From Psychrobacter glacincola (lineage in GTDB: Bacteria; Pseudomonadota; Gammaproteobacteria; Pseudomonadales; Moraxellaceae), in the NCBI RefSeq assembly GCF_904846215.1, contig NZ_CAJGZK010000001.1, positions 242,359 to 306,358 on the forward strand: 64,000 bases of DNA. The letters are read 5' to 3'. Positions 8,241 to 16,533 of the stretch are shown one piece after another (position 1 is the stretch's first letter; each line of letters starts with the position of its first letter). The position numbers and the translations under genes are program-made. The notes under the pieces were generated by a model. The model was not told the origin of the DNA and did not search any database. It was given only the letters and a program-made list of their open reading frames with translations.

Positions 8241-9350
8241 TTAAGGACGCTCATATATTAATGACATCGGTACAACACCATTAACGAGTCGCTTATTTTG
8301 TTGGAAGGGTTTAAGTTGTCCTGCTCTGACTTGGGTCATGGCTGCGATATCGATAATATTATTGCCCGATGATTCGAGCAACTGCACATCCGTAATGTAG
8401 CCATTTTTATCGACATAAAGCGCTAATAGTACGGTGAAAACATCGCCAGATTGACCAGTCACTTCACGCCAGATTGCCGACGGTAGGTCTGTTATAGGTT
8501 TCTGATCAAGCCAACTTGCTTGCTCCTCCAGAAAACTGACTGGCTCATCATCGAGATTGAGTTGTTTTTGTTTCTCATTAGCTTTGCCAGCCTGTGCTTG
8601 CAACAGCTCTTGCCCCGCGCGCTTTCTACCTTCTTGCCACTGACGAGCTTGATCTCGATTGAACTGTGCTGTCACCGATCTGATCAACGAAGCTATATCT
8701 ATCTCATCTTCAGCCTTAACCTTGACTGTTTTTCTCGTCTCTTTTATGACCAGCCCTTGCGTTGACATATTTGTTGATTCAGGACTGACCTGTTCTGTCA
8801 TCGCTTGAACCAATGCAAGAATATCTTGTTCTTCAGCCATTTCCTTAGTCATCTCTTCAGATTCTTTGGCGGCATTCTTTTGTACTAAGACTGGCGATTG
8901 AGTTTGTTTTTTAATCTTAGTCTTTTCTGGATTTGACTGCTTATTTATTGGATCAGATAGTTGTTTTTTTGGTTCAGGATTTAGTGTTTTGACAGAATCT
9001 AATGCTTTACTAAAGGTCGGCTCTGGCACAGATTTCACTGGCTTAGCTTCTAACAGTTTATTCTCTAGTAATTCAGCGGATTTTTCCTCTAATTGCGGCA
9101 GTATCTGAGGAGCAGGATTGGGTTTTGTAAGGGTGTTTTCGGCACGGATTTTTTCAGAAGATGATGTTGATGTTGGCAATGTCACTAGCTCTAATTGGAT
9201 TGCCTGAGGCTTAGCCGGCTTGATGTCAGGAATTTCTGGGTTATCCATAGATATCACAGCCCACACAGTAAGACCGTGTAATACAATCACAAAAATAGTT
9301 ATCCCAGCACTGATAGAGCCGCTAAGACGGGTAAATGGATTTAGTATCAT
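8241..9350 (-). CDS. TonB-family energy-transducer-like protein
   Basis: The 369-residue protein has one N-terminal membrane segment (about residues 15-36), a long Lys/Glu/Pro-rich stretch likely to span the periplasm, and a C-terminal TonB-like domain. That domain has VLLALYVDKNGYITDVQLL, AAMTQVRAGQLKPF and a final PMSLIYERP. TonB proteins couple the ExbB/ExbD proton motor to outer-membrane receptors. No exbB/exbD genes are adjacent, so it could be an orphan TonB or a TolA-like protein. The central region is highly charged and repetitive, and its length is above average for TonB. Confidence 0.7.
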   Translation of the reverse strand: MILNPFTRLSGSISAGITIFVIVLHGLTVWAVISMDNPEIPDIKPAKPQAIQLELVTLPTSTSSSEKIRAENTLTKPNPAPQILPQLEEKSAELLENKLLEAKPVKSVPEPTFSKALDSVKTLNPEPKKQLSDPINKQSNPEKTKIKKQTQSPVLVQKNAAKESEEMTKEMAEEQDILALVQAMTEQVSPESTNMSTQGLVIKETRKTVKVKAEDEIDIASLIRSVTAQFNRDQARQWQEGRKRAGQELLQAQAGKANEKQKQLNLDDEPVSFLEEQASWLDQKPITDLPSAIWREVTGQSGDVFTVLLALYVDKNGYITDVQLLESSGNNIIDIAAMTQVRAGQLKPFQQNKRLVNGVVPMSLIYERP

Positions 9351-9504
9351 GATGATTTATTAAGCAGCCTATTAGAAATAGCAGTTGGATAATTATCCAT
9401 CAACAATAACAAATATTTGCCTATAAGCGTCAGATTATATAGTAATTTTTATGGAGTGCTGAAGCAGCTTATTCTGCTTATAATGGTGAATGCATCGAGC
9501 TTAC

Positions 9505-10527
9505 CTAGAGTAACAATGGAAACTGATAAAATTCTGCATATATCGAGGTGCCAATTAGTACACATATAACACTGAGCCAGACCAGACGAAAATGCGTAAC
9601 CGACCAAACTATCTGCCAATCAATTTTGTTACGCGCCCTTAGCCACTCTGTCATACTAATCGCTACCATTAGCCACAATGCCCCCACCAAATAACCTCCG
9701 AGTACATCACTCAAATAATGCTCATTCAGCAAAATTCTGCTTAATCCTATCAGTAGAGAGAAAAAGATGGTGATCGCAGCTATGCGGACTTGCGTGGCAA
9801 AGCTGCGACTAAAACGAATAGCCATGTAAGCAAGAAACCCATATAACGCGACCGTAATCGTTGCATGGCCACTCGGAAAGGAATCTGTCTGCTCAAACAG
9901 TAAAATATCTACTGGTCGCGTGCGATGAAACAATAGTTTACTGAGGAAGGTAAATATAGTGCTTCCTAGCGTGGCTATCAATAACCCTACTAATATATAG
10001 CGTTGGCGAATTATCCAGCATAAAATAGAGACGAGCAATACGATTAAACAGGTCGTTGCAGTAGAGGCAAAGCTTGTCATCAGGATGAAAAACGTTACTA
10101 TAGGCGACTCACTCAGCATACTCATCTGCTGTGACACAAAAAAGTCCATTGCCACGATAGTATCTGAAGTAACGACATCTTCCACCAAGCCAAAAAACAA
10201 AGCTAAGATATAACCCATGACTAGCAATAAGACTGTCAGAGGCAATCCATAAAAGTGCTGTATGTCAAGCCTTTGTGACAAAGCATCATACAGTTTTGGG
10301 TAGTTATTTCTTAATCGAATAAGGCGTTTGCTTTGACTCAAATACCGTCTAAGCGCCGTCCAAGATTTCAGTAGCTGATTCAGTACTGTCTGACCATAGC
10401 GAATGACCGCATACTGTAAAACCCATAAAAAAAACATCACCAATAGAATAAAGATTCCTAAGGCAAACAACTGCTGATTTTTTTGGATGAGCGTAATCAT
10501 GAATGAGAGGTCTCTTTTTACAACCAT
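9505..10527 (-). CDS. PAP2-family phosphatase, membrane
   Basis: The 340-residue multi-pass protein carries the three PAP2 motifs: KLLFHRTRP, PSGHATITVA and SRILLNEHYLSDVLGG. These form the catalytic site for lipid phosphate or pyrophosphate hydrolysis (phosphatidate, undecaprenyl pyrophosphate or lipid A phosphate). The N-terminal about 115 residues contain extra helices and a basic loop. Starts at 10527 and 10500 (MITLIQKN) are both possible; neither has a strong ribosome-binding site. It is divergent from eptA and may belong functionally with the lipid A modification genes next door. Confidence 0.78.
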   Translation of the reverse strand: MVVKRDLSFMITLIQKNQQLFALGIFILLVMFFLWVLQYAVIRYGQTVLNQLLKSWTALRRYLSQSKRLIRLRNNYPKLYDALSQRLDIQHFYGLPLTVLLLVMGYILALFFGLVEDVVTSDTIVAMDFFVSQQMSMLSESPIVTFFILMTSFASTATTCLIVLLVSILCWIIRQRYILVGLLIATLGSTIFTFLSKLLFHRTRPVDILLFEQTDSFPSGHATITVALYGFLAYMAIRFSRSFATQVRIAAITIFFSLLIGLSRILLNEHYLSDVLGGYLVGALWLMVAISMTEWLRARNKIDWQIVWSVTHFRLVWLSVICVLIGTSIYAEFYQFPLLL

Positions 10528-10607
10528 TTTTGTAGATGATTTATGAATTTTTGGAGTATCAAATACACTCTGATCTTCGTTATCTATTATGCATTTAATC
10601 TAGGCTT

Positions 10608-10641
10608 CTTAACATCTTCTTAACAAGGTCATTGCTACCTT
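10608..10641 (+). promoter_or_regulatory. PmrA-box-like direct repeat and -10 region upstream of eptA
   Basis: CTTAAC (10608-10613), five bases, CTTAAC (10619-10624) closely matches the known PmrA/BasR half-site pattern (HTTAA, N6 period). TACCTT at 10636 is a plausible -10, 11 bases after the second half-site. The same spacing occurs upstream of dgkA. The response regulator encoded two genes downstream is the likely binder. Confidence 0.65.
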
Positions 10642-10681
10642 AGAGAATGAAATTCATCTCACTCTATTAAGAAGTCCGTGT

Positions 10682-12397
10682 ATGTCAAAACACTTAATTG
10701 CTGATTCAGCCATTGTAGAAACCCATAATATTGGCCTTGCTAAAAATAATAAGGCAATCTACGCTAAAAGTAAATTTTATCATTGTGAGCTCAATCTTAC
10801 TTATCTGATTATAGTGGTTACGCTCTACCTCGTTGCTACGGCAAATACCGGTTTCTTTAAGCAAGTGTTAATGATATATCCATTCGCGGATAACATTGGT
10901 TTTATCATTTCTCTTACTGGCTTATTGTTTGGACTGATGTGGTTGATATTTCAGCTGTTATGCTATCGACCGACAGCGAAAGTGGTACTGATTGCTATGG
11001 TGCTGATTGCAGCAGTATGTGGTTATTTCACTGATACGTATGGGACGATATTTGATAGTGGCATGCTGATCAATAGCTTACAGACCGACCAAGCAGAAGC
11101 GATGGGATTGATGGCACCAAGCTTTATGATTCGACTGTTGCTATTGGGTGTGCTACCTGCTTTTATTATCAGTAAGCTGCGGATAAAGCGCCTATCTATC
11201 GGTAAATCCATCTTGCAAAAGGCAATCACCTTGATAAGCTCTATTGCGATAATAGCAGTTTGCCTATTGCCATTTGGAGATCAATACGCCAGCTTTTTTC
11301 GCCAGCATAAGATAGTGCGTAGTTATACCAACCCCATTACCCCTATTTATTCTGTTATCAAGCTCGGTACTGACTATGTCGATGAGTTGCGTCGCCCTGA
11401 TACTTTGATACTGCATGCGACAGATGCAAAACATACAGTAGCCAGTAGTACAGCAAAACCTAAGCTGATGGTATTCGTAGTCGGTGAAACGGTTCGCGCT
11501 GACCATATTGGCTTAAATGGCTATAAACGCGATACGATGCCGCTACTTGCGAGCCAGCCAGATATCTATAGCTTCAAGCATGCGACCTCTTGCGGCACAT
11601 CAACCGCTTATTCAGTACCTTGCATGTTTAGCTATGCTAACAGAAAAGACTACGACATAGACACGGCTGAATACAATGAAAACGTACTTGACACCCTTCA
11701 TAAACAAGGCGTTAATGTCATCTGGCGAGACAACAATTCTAGCTCTAAAGGCGTGGCAGATCGCGTCATTGTTGAGGACTATAAAATACCTGAGGTAAAC
11801 CCTAATTGTGATAGTGAGTGTCGAGACATAGGTATGCTTGACGGTTTTGATGCTTTAGTTAAGTCGGACACAGAGGTTAAAGCAGCGGCGAAGCCAAAAG
11901 ACACACTGATTGTATTACATCAAATGGGCAATCACGGTCCTGCCTATTACCAACGCTATCCCAAAGCATTTGAAGAATATAAGCCTGTCTGTATGACCAA
12001 CGAGTTATCTAAGTGTGATGCTCAATCCGTCATAAATGGTTATGACAATGCAATTCGCTATACCGATTACTTTTTAAATGCCGTCATAGACACGCTAAAA
12101 CCCTACGAGCAAGACTATGATGTGGTGATGGTATATATGAGTGATCATGGAGAAAGTCTGGGTGAAAACAATGTATATTTACATGGTCTGCCATACGGTA
12201 TTGCGCCGAATGCTCAAAAACAGGTGCCAGTGATTATCTGGTCACCTAATGGCAATAGTATCAATGCTAAAAGTCTGTCTGATATGACCAATGAGCCAGT
12301 ATCACATGATTTTATTACCCCAACCCTGCTAAGCTTCTTTAATATTACGACTAAAGAAGTTCAGTCAGAGCCAACCTTTTTCAAAACTGTTCATTAA
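10682..12397 (+). CDS. eptA: Lipid A phosphoethanolamine transferase (EptA/PmrC, MCR-like)
   Basis: The 571-residue protein has about five N-terminal membrane helices (residues about 40-200) and a C-terminal periplasmic sulfatase-fold domain. Catalytic features are visible: VGETVRADH (E269), the nucleophile in SCGTSTAYSVPCMFS (T308, aligned with Thr285 of MCR-1, with flanking cysteines) and MSDHGES (D488, H489). The enzyme moves phosphoethanolamine from phosphatidylethanolamine to lipid A, releasing diacylglycerol, and lowers binding of polymyxins. It heads an eptA-regulator-sensor order like pmrCAB in Acinetobacter and has a PmrA-like box upstream. Moraxella relatives are considered close to the source of mcr genes; how close this copy is cannot be judged here. 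Confidence 0.92.
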   Translation: MSKHLIADSAIVETHNIGLAKNNKAIYAKSKFYHCELNLTYLIIVVTLYLVATANTGFFKQVLMIYPFADNIGFIISLTGLLFGLMWLIFQLLCYRPTAKVVLIAMVLIAAVCGYFTDTYGTIFDSGMLINSLQTDQAEAMGLMAPSFMIRLLLLGVLPAFIISKLRIKRLSIGKSILQKAITLISSIAIIAVCLLPFGDQYASFFRQHKIVRSYTNPITPIYSVIKLGTDYVDELRRPDTLILHATDAKHTVASSTAKPKLMVFVVGETVRADHIGLNGYKRDTMPLLASQPDIYSFKHATSCGTSTAYSVPCMFSYANRKDYDIDTAEYNENVLDTLHKQGVNVIWRDNNSSSKGVADRVIVEDYKIPEVNPNCDSECRDIGMLDGFDALVKSDTEVKAAAKPKDTLIVLHQMGNHGPAYYQRYPKAFEEYKPVCMTNELSKCDAQSVINGYDNAIRYTDYFLNAVIDTLKPYEQDYDVVMVYMSDHGESLGENNVYLHGLPYGIAPNAQKQVPVIIWSPNGNSINAKSLSDMTNEPVSHDFITPTLLSFFNITTKEVQSEPTFFKTVH

Positions 12398-12441
12398 TCT
12401 TTTTAACCAAAGCACTGCTAGCATTTATACTCGAGACATCT

Positions 12442-13128
12442 ATGTACAAGATACTTATTATTGAAGACAATCCTGATATCGTGGCAAATATTTATGCTTT
12501 CTTTGAACCAAAGGGTTTTGAATTGGACAATGCTCATAATGGACTGAGTGGTTTGGCACTGGCAGCAAACAATCGCTACGACGTGATACTACTCGACGTG
12601 ATGCTTCCGGGTATGGATGGCACCAAACTGTGCAAAACGCTCAGAGAAGAGCTGCATGATAAGACGCCCGTATTGATGCTGACTGCACGCGATACTATTT
12701 TGGACAAAGTGGCAGGTTTTGATAGCGGTGCCGATGATTATCTTATCAAGCCTTTCTCATTGGTCGAATTAGAAGCACGTATCAAAGCCTTGATACGCCG
12801 CCATCAAGACGAGCATTTTCAGCACAGTATACAAGTCGGCGCATTGTCTCTTAACGCAGCTGAACATAGTATCAAGCGAGATGACAAGCCCTTAAAGCTA
12901 ACCCCAACGGGATTCAAAATCTTACAAACCTTGATGAGTGCCTCGCCACGAGTGGTTAGTAAAAATGAGCTTGAGGAAAAAGTATGGGGACAGGATGTGC
13001 CAAGCAGTGATGCGCTTCGTACACATTTGCACAGTGTGCGTGCGCAAGTTGATAAACCCTTCGATAGAGCCATGATAGTAACCATGGCTGGTGTTGGTTA
13101 CCAAATTATTGACCCAGATAAAGTGTAA
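12442..13128 (+). CDS. OmpR/PmrA-type response regulator
   Basis: The 228-residue protein has a receiver domain (IIEDNPDI acidic pair, phosphoacceptor D52 in LLDVMLPGMDG, conserved LIKPF) and a C-terminal winged-helix DNA-binding domain (LTPTGFKILQTLM, RTHLHSVRAQVDKPF). It lies 44 bp after eptA and 100 bp before the histidine kinase, the same order as pmrC-pmrA-pmrB. It is the most likely protein to bind the direct repeats at 10608 and 14585. I leave the symbol blank because orthology to PmrA was not tested. Confidence 0.88.
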   Translation: MYKILIIEDNPDIVANIYAFFEPKGFELDNAHNGLSGLALAANNRYDVILLDVMLPGMDGTKLCKTLREELHDKTPVLMLTARDTILDKVAGFDSGADDYLIKPFSLVELEARIKALIRRHQDEHFQHSIQVGALSLNAAEHSIKRDDKPLKLTPTGFKILQTLMSASPRVVSKNELEEKVWGQDVPSSDALRTHLHSVRAQVDKPFDRAMIVTMAGVGYQIIDPDKV

Positions 13129-13228
13129 AACGTCATAATACGATTTAAAGATTAACATCTATTATAAGCATTCGTCTCTATATTTTTTCTTGCTCTATCT
13201 ACTGCCTTACACTAAATAAGTACCTGCC

Positions 13229-14536
13229 ATGTTCACTATAGACTCAATCGCTAATAAGTTTCGAATCTCCTACTTTTTATTTGCCTTGCTGCTATGTACA
13301 ACGTTCGTCAGTATTTTTATGTATGCTGAGATGCGAATCGAACAGGATTTAGTGAAAGGGCGTCTTCTACAACAGCTACAACTCAGTCAAGAAAAAGAAG
13401 GTGAGCGGGCTATTTATACAGCCAATCCGGGTATCAAAATTTATCGTTATGACAGTGCACCTGAGAATTTAAAAGCGATAGTGAACGAAACCGTTCAAGA
13501 GATACCTGTAACCGTGAATAATCAAGCCGGCAAAACCAAAGCGAACCTTCATTTTTTTGCTCATCAACAAAACGCGCAACAGTATATTTTGACCTACTTA
13601 GAAGATACCAAGATGGTGATGGCAAACTATCCTGTTTTAACCATCTTCGAAAACTTAGAGGATATATTTGCGGATGCACTAAAAATTGCGGTTATCTTGA
13701 GTTTGCTCATTGCAGCGTTATTCTCTCATTTATCCTCTAAGCAAATCATCAAGCCTTTATTAGATTTAAAGCAAGCAGTGGAAACCGATCATCAAAACTT
13801 AACTGAATTAACCCACCTACCCTCAGAAGTTGGGGTATTAGCACGAGCTATCGATGAAAAAAATCACAAGCTAGAGCAGTATCTAAAACGCGAGCAGCTG
13901 TTTACCGGTGACGTCAGTCATGAACTTCGCACACCGTTAACCATTATCATGGGCGCATCTGAGGTATTAGCCTCACAACTTGAAGACAACAGTCACTTGC
14001 GCGAATTTGCCAACCGTATTAGCACGACCGCCAAAGAAACCTCTGAAATCATCAGTGCCTTACTGCTCTTATCGCGCGCGCCCGAACAGTTAGATACACC
14101 GCAAACCTCTATCAATGATATCGCTCTAAATGAAGTATCACGCTTACAATATTTGCTGCGCCATAAACCGGTAAGTTGCAAAGTAGTCGCTGAGCAAGAT
14201 TATGTGGCTTATGTGCGACCTGAACTGCTAAAAATGGCATTGGGAAATTTAATAAAAAATGCCTTTCAGTACACTGATGATGGTGAAGTCATCGTAACCA
14301 TCGATAGTGAAAAAATCACAGTCTCTGATACCGGTCTTGGTATTCCCGAGATTATGATGCCGCTGCTATATGAGAGATTTGAGCGTCTAAATGATATGAA
14401 GACAGGCGATCAGGTAGAAGGAACGGGTTTGGGTCTGAGCATCGTACAACGTATCATGACTCATATGGACTGGAAGCTTACCCATCAAGCCCATGCTACA
14501 GGCGGTAGTACGTTTAGTATTTATTATAAAAAATAG
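13229..14536 (+). CDS. Sensor histidine kinase, PmrB-like
   Basis: The 435-residue kinase has an N-terminal membrane helix (about 14-36), a periplasmic sensor region, a second helix (about 152-172), a HAMP-like linker, a HisKA domain with GDVSHELRTPL (His231) and an HATPase domain (NLIKNAFQY, VSDTGLGIPE, GTGLGLSIVQ). It is paired with the regulator just upstream and likely senses an envelope signal such as metal ions, pH or cationic peptides. The predicted sensor region of about 115 residues is longer than that of Enterobacteriaceae PmrB. Confidence 0.88.
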   Translation: MFTIDSIANKFRISYFLFALLLCTTFVSIFMYAEMRIEQDLVKGRLLQQLQLSQEKEGERAIYTANPGIKIYRYDSAPENLKAIVNETVQEIPVTVNNQAGKTKANLHFFAHQQNAQQYILTYLEDTKMVMANYPVLTIFENLEDIFADALKIAVILSLLIAALFSHLSSKQIIKPLLDLKQAVETDHQNLTELTHLPSEVGVLARAIDEKNHKLEQYLKREQLFTGDVSHELRTPLTIIMGASEVLASQLEDNSHLREFANRISTTAKETSEIISALLLLSRAPEQLDTPQTSINDIALNEVSRLQYLLRHKPVSCKVVAEQDYVAYVRPELLKMALGNLIKNAFQYTDDGEVIVTIDSEKITVSDTGLGIPEIMMPLLYERFERLNDMKTGDQVEGTGLGLSIVQRIMTHMDWKLTHQAHATGGSTFSIYYKK

Positions 14537-14584
14537 CCTATATAGGTCTTTACTGTATTTTATGAACCAACCAATCAATACTGT

Positions 14585-14618
14585 CTTAACGCTTTCTTAA
14601 TATTCACCGTCTTATAAT
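14585..14618 (+). promoter_or_regulatory. PmrA-box-like direct repeat and -10 region upstream of dgkA
   Basis: CTTAAC (14585-14590), GCTTT, CTTAAT (14596-14601) is a second half-site pair with five-base spacing. TATAAT begins at 14613, exactly 11 bases after the second half-site, as at the eptA promoter. This suggests dgkA and the following PAP2 gene form a second unit controlled by the neighbouring two-component system. Confidence 0.7.
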
Positions 14619-14717
14619 ATATTTAGGAATACAATAGGCTAATTTTTGTTTAATTATTTTTTTGACTATGCAAAATATCTAGCGTAACTCAATATTAATG
14701 AGTATTAAGAATTTAAT

Positions 14718-15161
14718 ATGAATACAGTCAACTCTGAATCAAAAACCCAAACGACAGCTCCTCAGCTACTTACCCCCAATAGTTATGCCAGTATTGCTAA
14801 AGGCAACAAAGGTCTCTCTCGTATTGCTAAAGCCACGGGCTACTCTATAGATGGCTTTAAAGCGGCTTACAAGTTTGAGGCGGCTTTTAGACAAGTATTT
14901 TGGCTGAATAGTGTGTTGTTCATTGCAATCATTCTTATCCCTTTTGATATCAGCATAAAAATGATGCTTATCATCACCTCTTTCTTATCCCTTATCGTCG
15001 AGCTGTTTAATACCGGTATTGAAGCCAGTGTTGACCATACCTCAACGAACCAGCATCCACTCGCCAAAATAGCCAAAGATGTGGGTTCTGCAGCGCAGTT
15101 TTTGGCGTTATTGCTTTTGTTTGTCTTATGGCTAATGGCGTTATGGAAACTTTTATATTGA
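14718..15161 (+). CDS. dgkA: Diacylglycerol kinase DgkA
   Basis: The 147-residue protein has the DgkA core: FEAAFRQVFWLNSVLF, then ELFNTGIEASVDH (catalytic Glu and nucleotide-binding region) and a third helix. The N-terminal about 40 residues are an extension compared with the 122-residue E. coli enzyme. It phosphorylates diacylglycerol to phosphatidate in the inner membrane. EptA makes diacylglycerol as a by-product, so position next to the eptA system and a shared regulatory box make recycling of that by-product the likely role here. Confidence 0.9.
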   Translation: MNTVNSESKTQTTAPQLLTPNSYASIAKGNKGLSRIAKATGYSIDGFKAAYKFEAAFRQVFWLNSVLFIAIILIPFDISIKMMLIITSFLSLIVELFNTGIEASVDHTSTNQHPLAKIAKDVGSAAQFLALLLLFVLWLMALWKLLY

Positions 15162-15208
15162 GTAAGACTTGGACACTGACGACTTAATGTATTTTAAAAG
15201 GTGACTCA

Positions 15209-15928
15209 ATGACGCTAGCAAAAAACTCAACGGATTGGATGTGGCTCAAGCTGCTGTGCTTAACCATTATTGCGACACTGGCGTTTGAGCACAGCCAATT
15301 TGATGTTCGTATTAGTAAACTTTTCTATGCAAATGGACATTGGCTTATTGAAAAAGGCGCACAGCCTTATGCGTTTATTTTTTATGATTTTCCCAAATTA
15401 TTGCTAATATTATTAGGGATTTGTTTGATCACATTATTAATTTGGCGCTATTGGCAACGTCGATACGCTCATACTGTGAATGCTAACGTGTTTTTTATCA
15501 GACCAATCGCAGCATTATCTAGCCGAGAGGTAGGTTATTTATTAATCACTATAATTATGGTGCCTACAATCATCGCAACGCTAAAGAGCTTTACCCATGT
15601 CAGCTGCCCAAATAATTTATCTTTATTTAGTGGTGATTTGCCTTATCTTAATCTCTGGCAAAGCATACTCACTAAAACGCCGGCGAAGTGCTTTCCAGCG
15701 GCGCATGCCAGTGCAGGATTCTCTTTATATGGATTGGTGTTTTTGCCAACACTACAAAAATATTGCTATAAAATATTTGTCATAGTCACGAGCTTAGGTT
15801 GGACGATGGGGATATATAAGATGGCATTTGGCGACCATTTTTTCAGTCATACCTTAGTATCGATGTTATTGTCGTTAACGATAGCCTGTGCGCTCGCAAG
15901 CCTTTTTTTCAAAAAACCTTTAAAATAA
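15209..15928 (+). CDS. PAP2-family membrane phosphatase, lipid-phosphate type
   Basis: This 239-residue multi-pass protein has KSFTHVSCPNNLSLF, CFPAAHASAGFSLYG and GDHFFSHTLVS, the three PAP2 motifs in a divergent form similar to lipid A or membrane PAP2 phosphatases. PAP2 genes commonly accompany mcr/eptA genes. It lies 47 bp after dgkA, so the two are likely co-transcribed. Substrate could be a lipid A phosphate, undecaprenyl pyrophosphate or phosphatidate; sequence alone does not decide. A hairpin (15929-15978) follows the stop. Confidence 0.78.
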   Translation: MTLAKNSTDWMWLKLLCLTIIATLAFEHSQFDVRISKLFYANGHWLIEKGAQPYAFIFYDFPKLLLILLGICLITLLIWRYWQRRYAHTVNANVFFIRPIAALSSREVGYLLITIIMVPTIIATLKSFTHVSCPNNLSLFSGDLPYLNLWQSILTKTPAKCFPAAHASAGFSLYGLVFLPTLQKYCYKIFVIVTSLGWTMGIYKMAFGDHFFSHTLVSMLLSLTIACALASLFFKKPLK

Positions 15929-15978
15929 TAAACTTAGACGCCTTATAAGTTACCTTGTAAAGTGTCTAAGTTTATTTT
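15929..15978 (+). terminator. Hairpin after dgkA-PAP2 unit
   Basis: TAAACTTAGAC (15929-15939) pairs perfectly with GTCTAAGTTTA (15963-15973), followed by TTTTGT. The loop is long (23 bases). Confidence 0.6.
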
Positions 15979-15996
15979 GTGCGCTGGCTTGTAATA

Positions 15997-16143
15997 TATA
16001 GTGCGTTTATTACAAAAGTGTTATAGCGCTATTGGTATGAATTTTACGCAGCCTCTGGGAACGCAGCACGCCAGTAAAATTTATACCAATAGCGCGTTTA
16101 AATTTTCATAACATTTGTATTTCTTTTATTTAGCACTGACTAT
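15997..16143 (-). repeat. TATAGTC intergenic repeat, copy A
   Basis: About 147 bp with ends TATAGTGC and CTGACTAT. The inner arms GCGCTATTGGTAT and ATACCAATAGCGC are perfectly complementary. The core differs from the other copies (GCAGCCTCTGGGAACGCAGC). Confidence 0.75.
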
Positions 16144-16153
16144 GATAATTTAG

Positions 16154-16178
16154 CATTGTCATTGTCATTGTCATTGTC
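16154..16178. repeat. Hexanucleotide repeat (CATTGT)4
   Basis: Four consecutive CATTGT units plus one C lie between two intergenic repeats. No gene is close enough on either side to suggest a coding effect. Confidence 0.8.
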
Positions 16179-16262
16179 TAGTAAGCCATATAAGAGACCT
16201 TTGAGCAATCATAAGTGACAAGCTTTATGTGCCTTTTACGCAACCTGTTATATAAGCACTAA

Positions 16263-16400
16263 CTATAGTCAGAGAAAAGTAATATCGATACATCCAGTAC
16301 TGCTGATATTAATTTTTCTTGCTTGCTGTAGCTAGCCGACAGAGGCTGCAAAAAATTTATACCAGCAGTACTGTAGCGTTTTTGAAATATTTTAACTATA
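16263..16400 (+). repeat. TATAGTC intergenic repeat, copy B
   Basis: Ends are CTATAGTCAG and TTTTAACTATA. The core is CTTGCTTGCTGTAGCTAGCC then GACAGAGGCTGC. Inner arms AGTACTGCTG and CAGCAGTACT pair perfectly. It is nearly identical to copy D at 29953. Confidence 0.85.
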
Positions 16401-16455
16401 CATAATCACAATCTATACGACATATAATTTTAAACAAAATACTATTTGGCTACTT

Positions 16456-16533
16456 GGCTTAGAAACTATTCGGCTTAGAAACTATTCGGCTTAGAAACTA
16501 TTCGGCTTAGAAACTATTCGGCTTAGAAACTAT
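16456..16533. repeat. 16-bp tandem repeats overlapping the porin stop codon
   Basis: GGCTTAGAAACTATTC is repeated at 16456, 16472, 16488 and 16504, and a fifth, partial unit (16520-16533) contains the porin stop codon (16523-16525) and its last Ser-Phe codons. The extra units lie downstream of the stop, so they duplicate the end of the gene rather than extend the protein. Confidence 0.9.

Noticed and set aside
12391..12410. Third PmrA-like box before the response regulator gene
   Set aside because: ATTAAT and TTTAAC there are separated by three bases instead of five and overlap the eptA stop codon.
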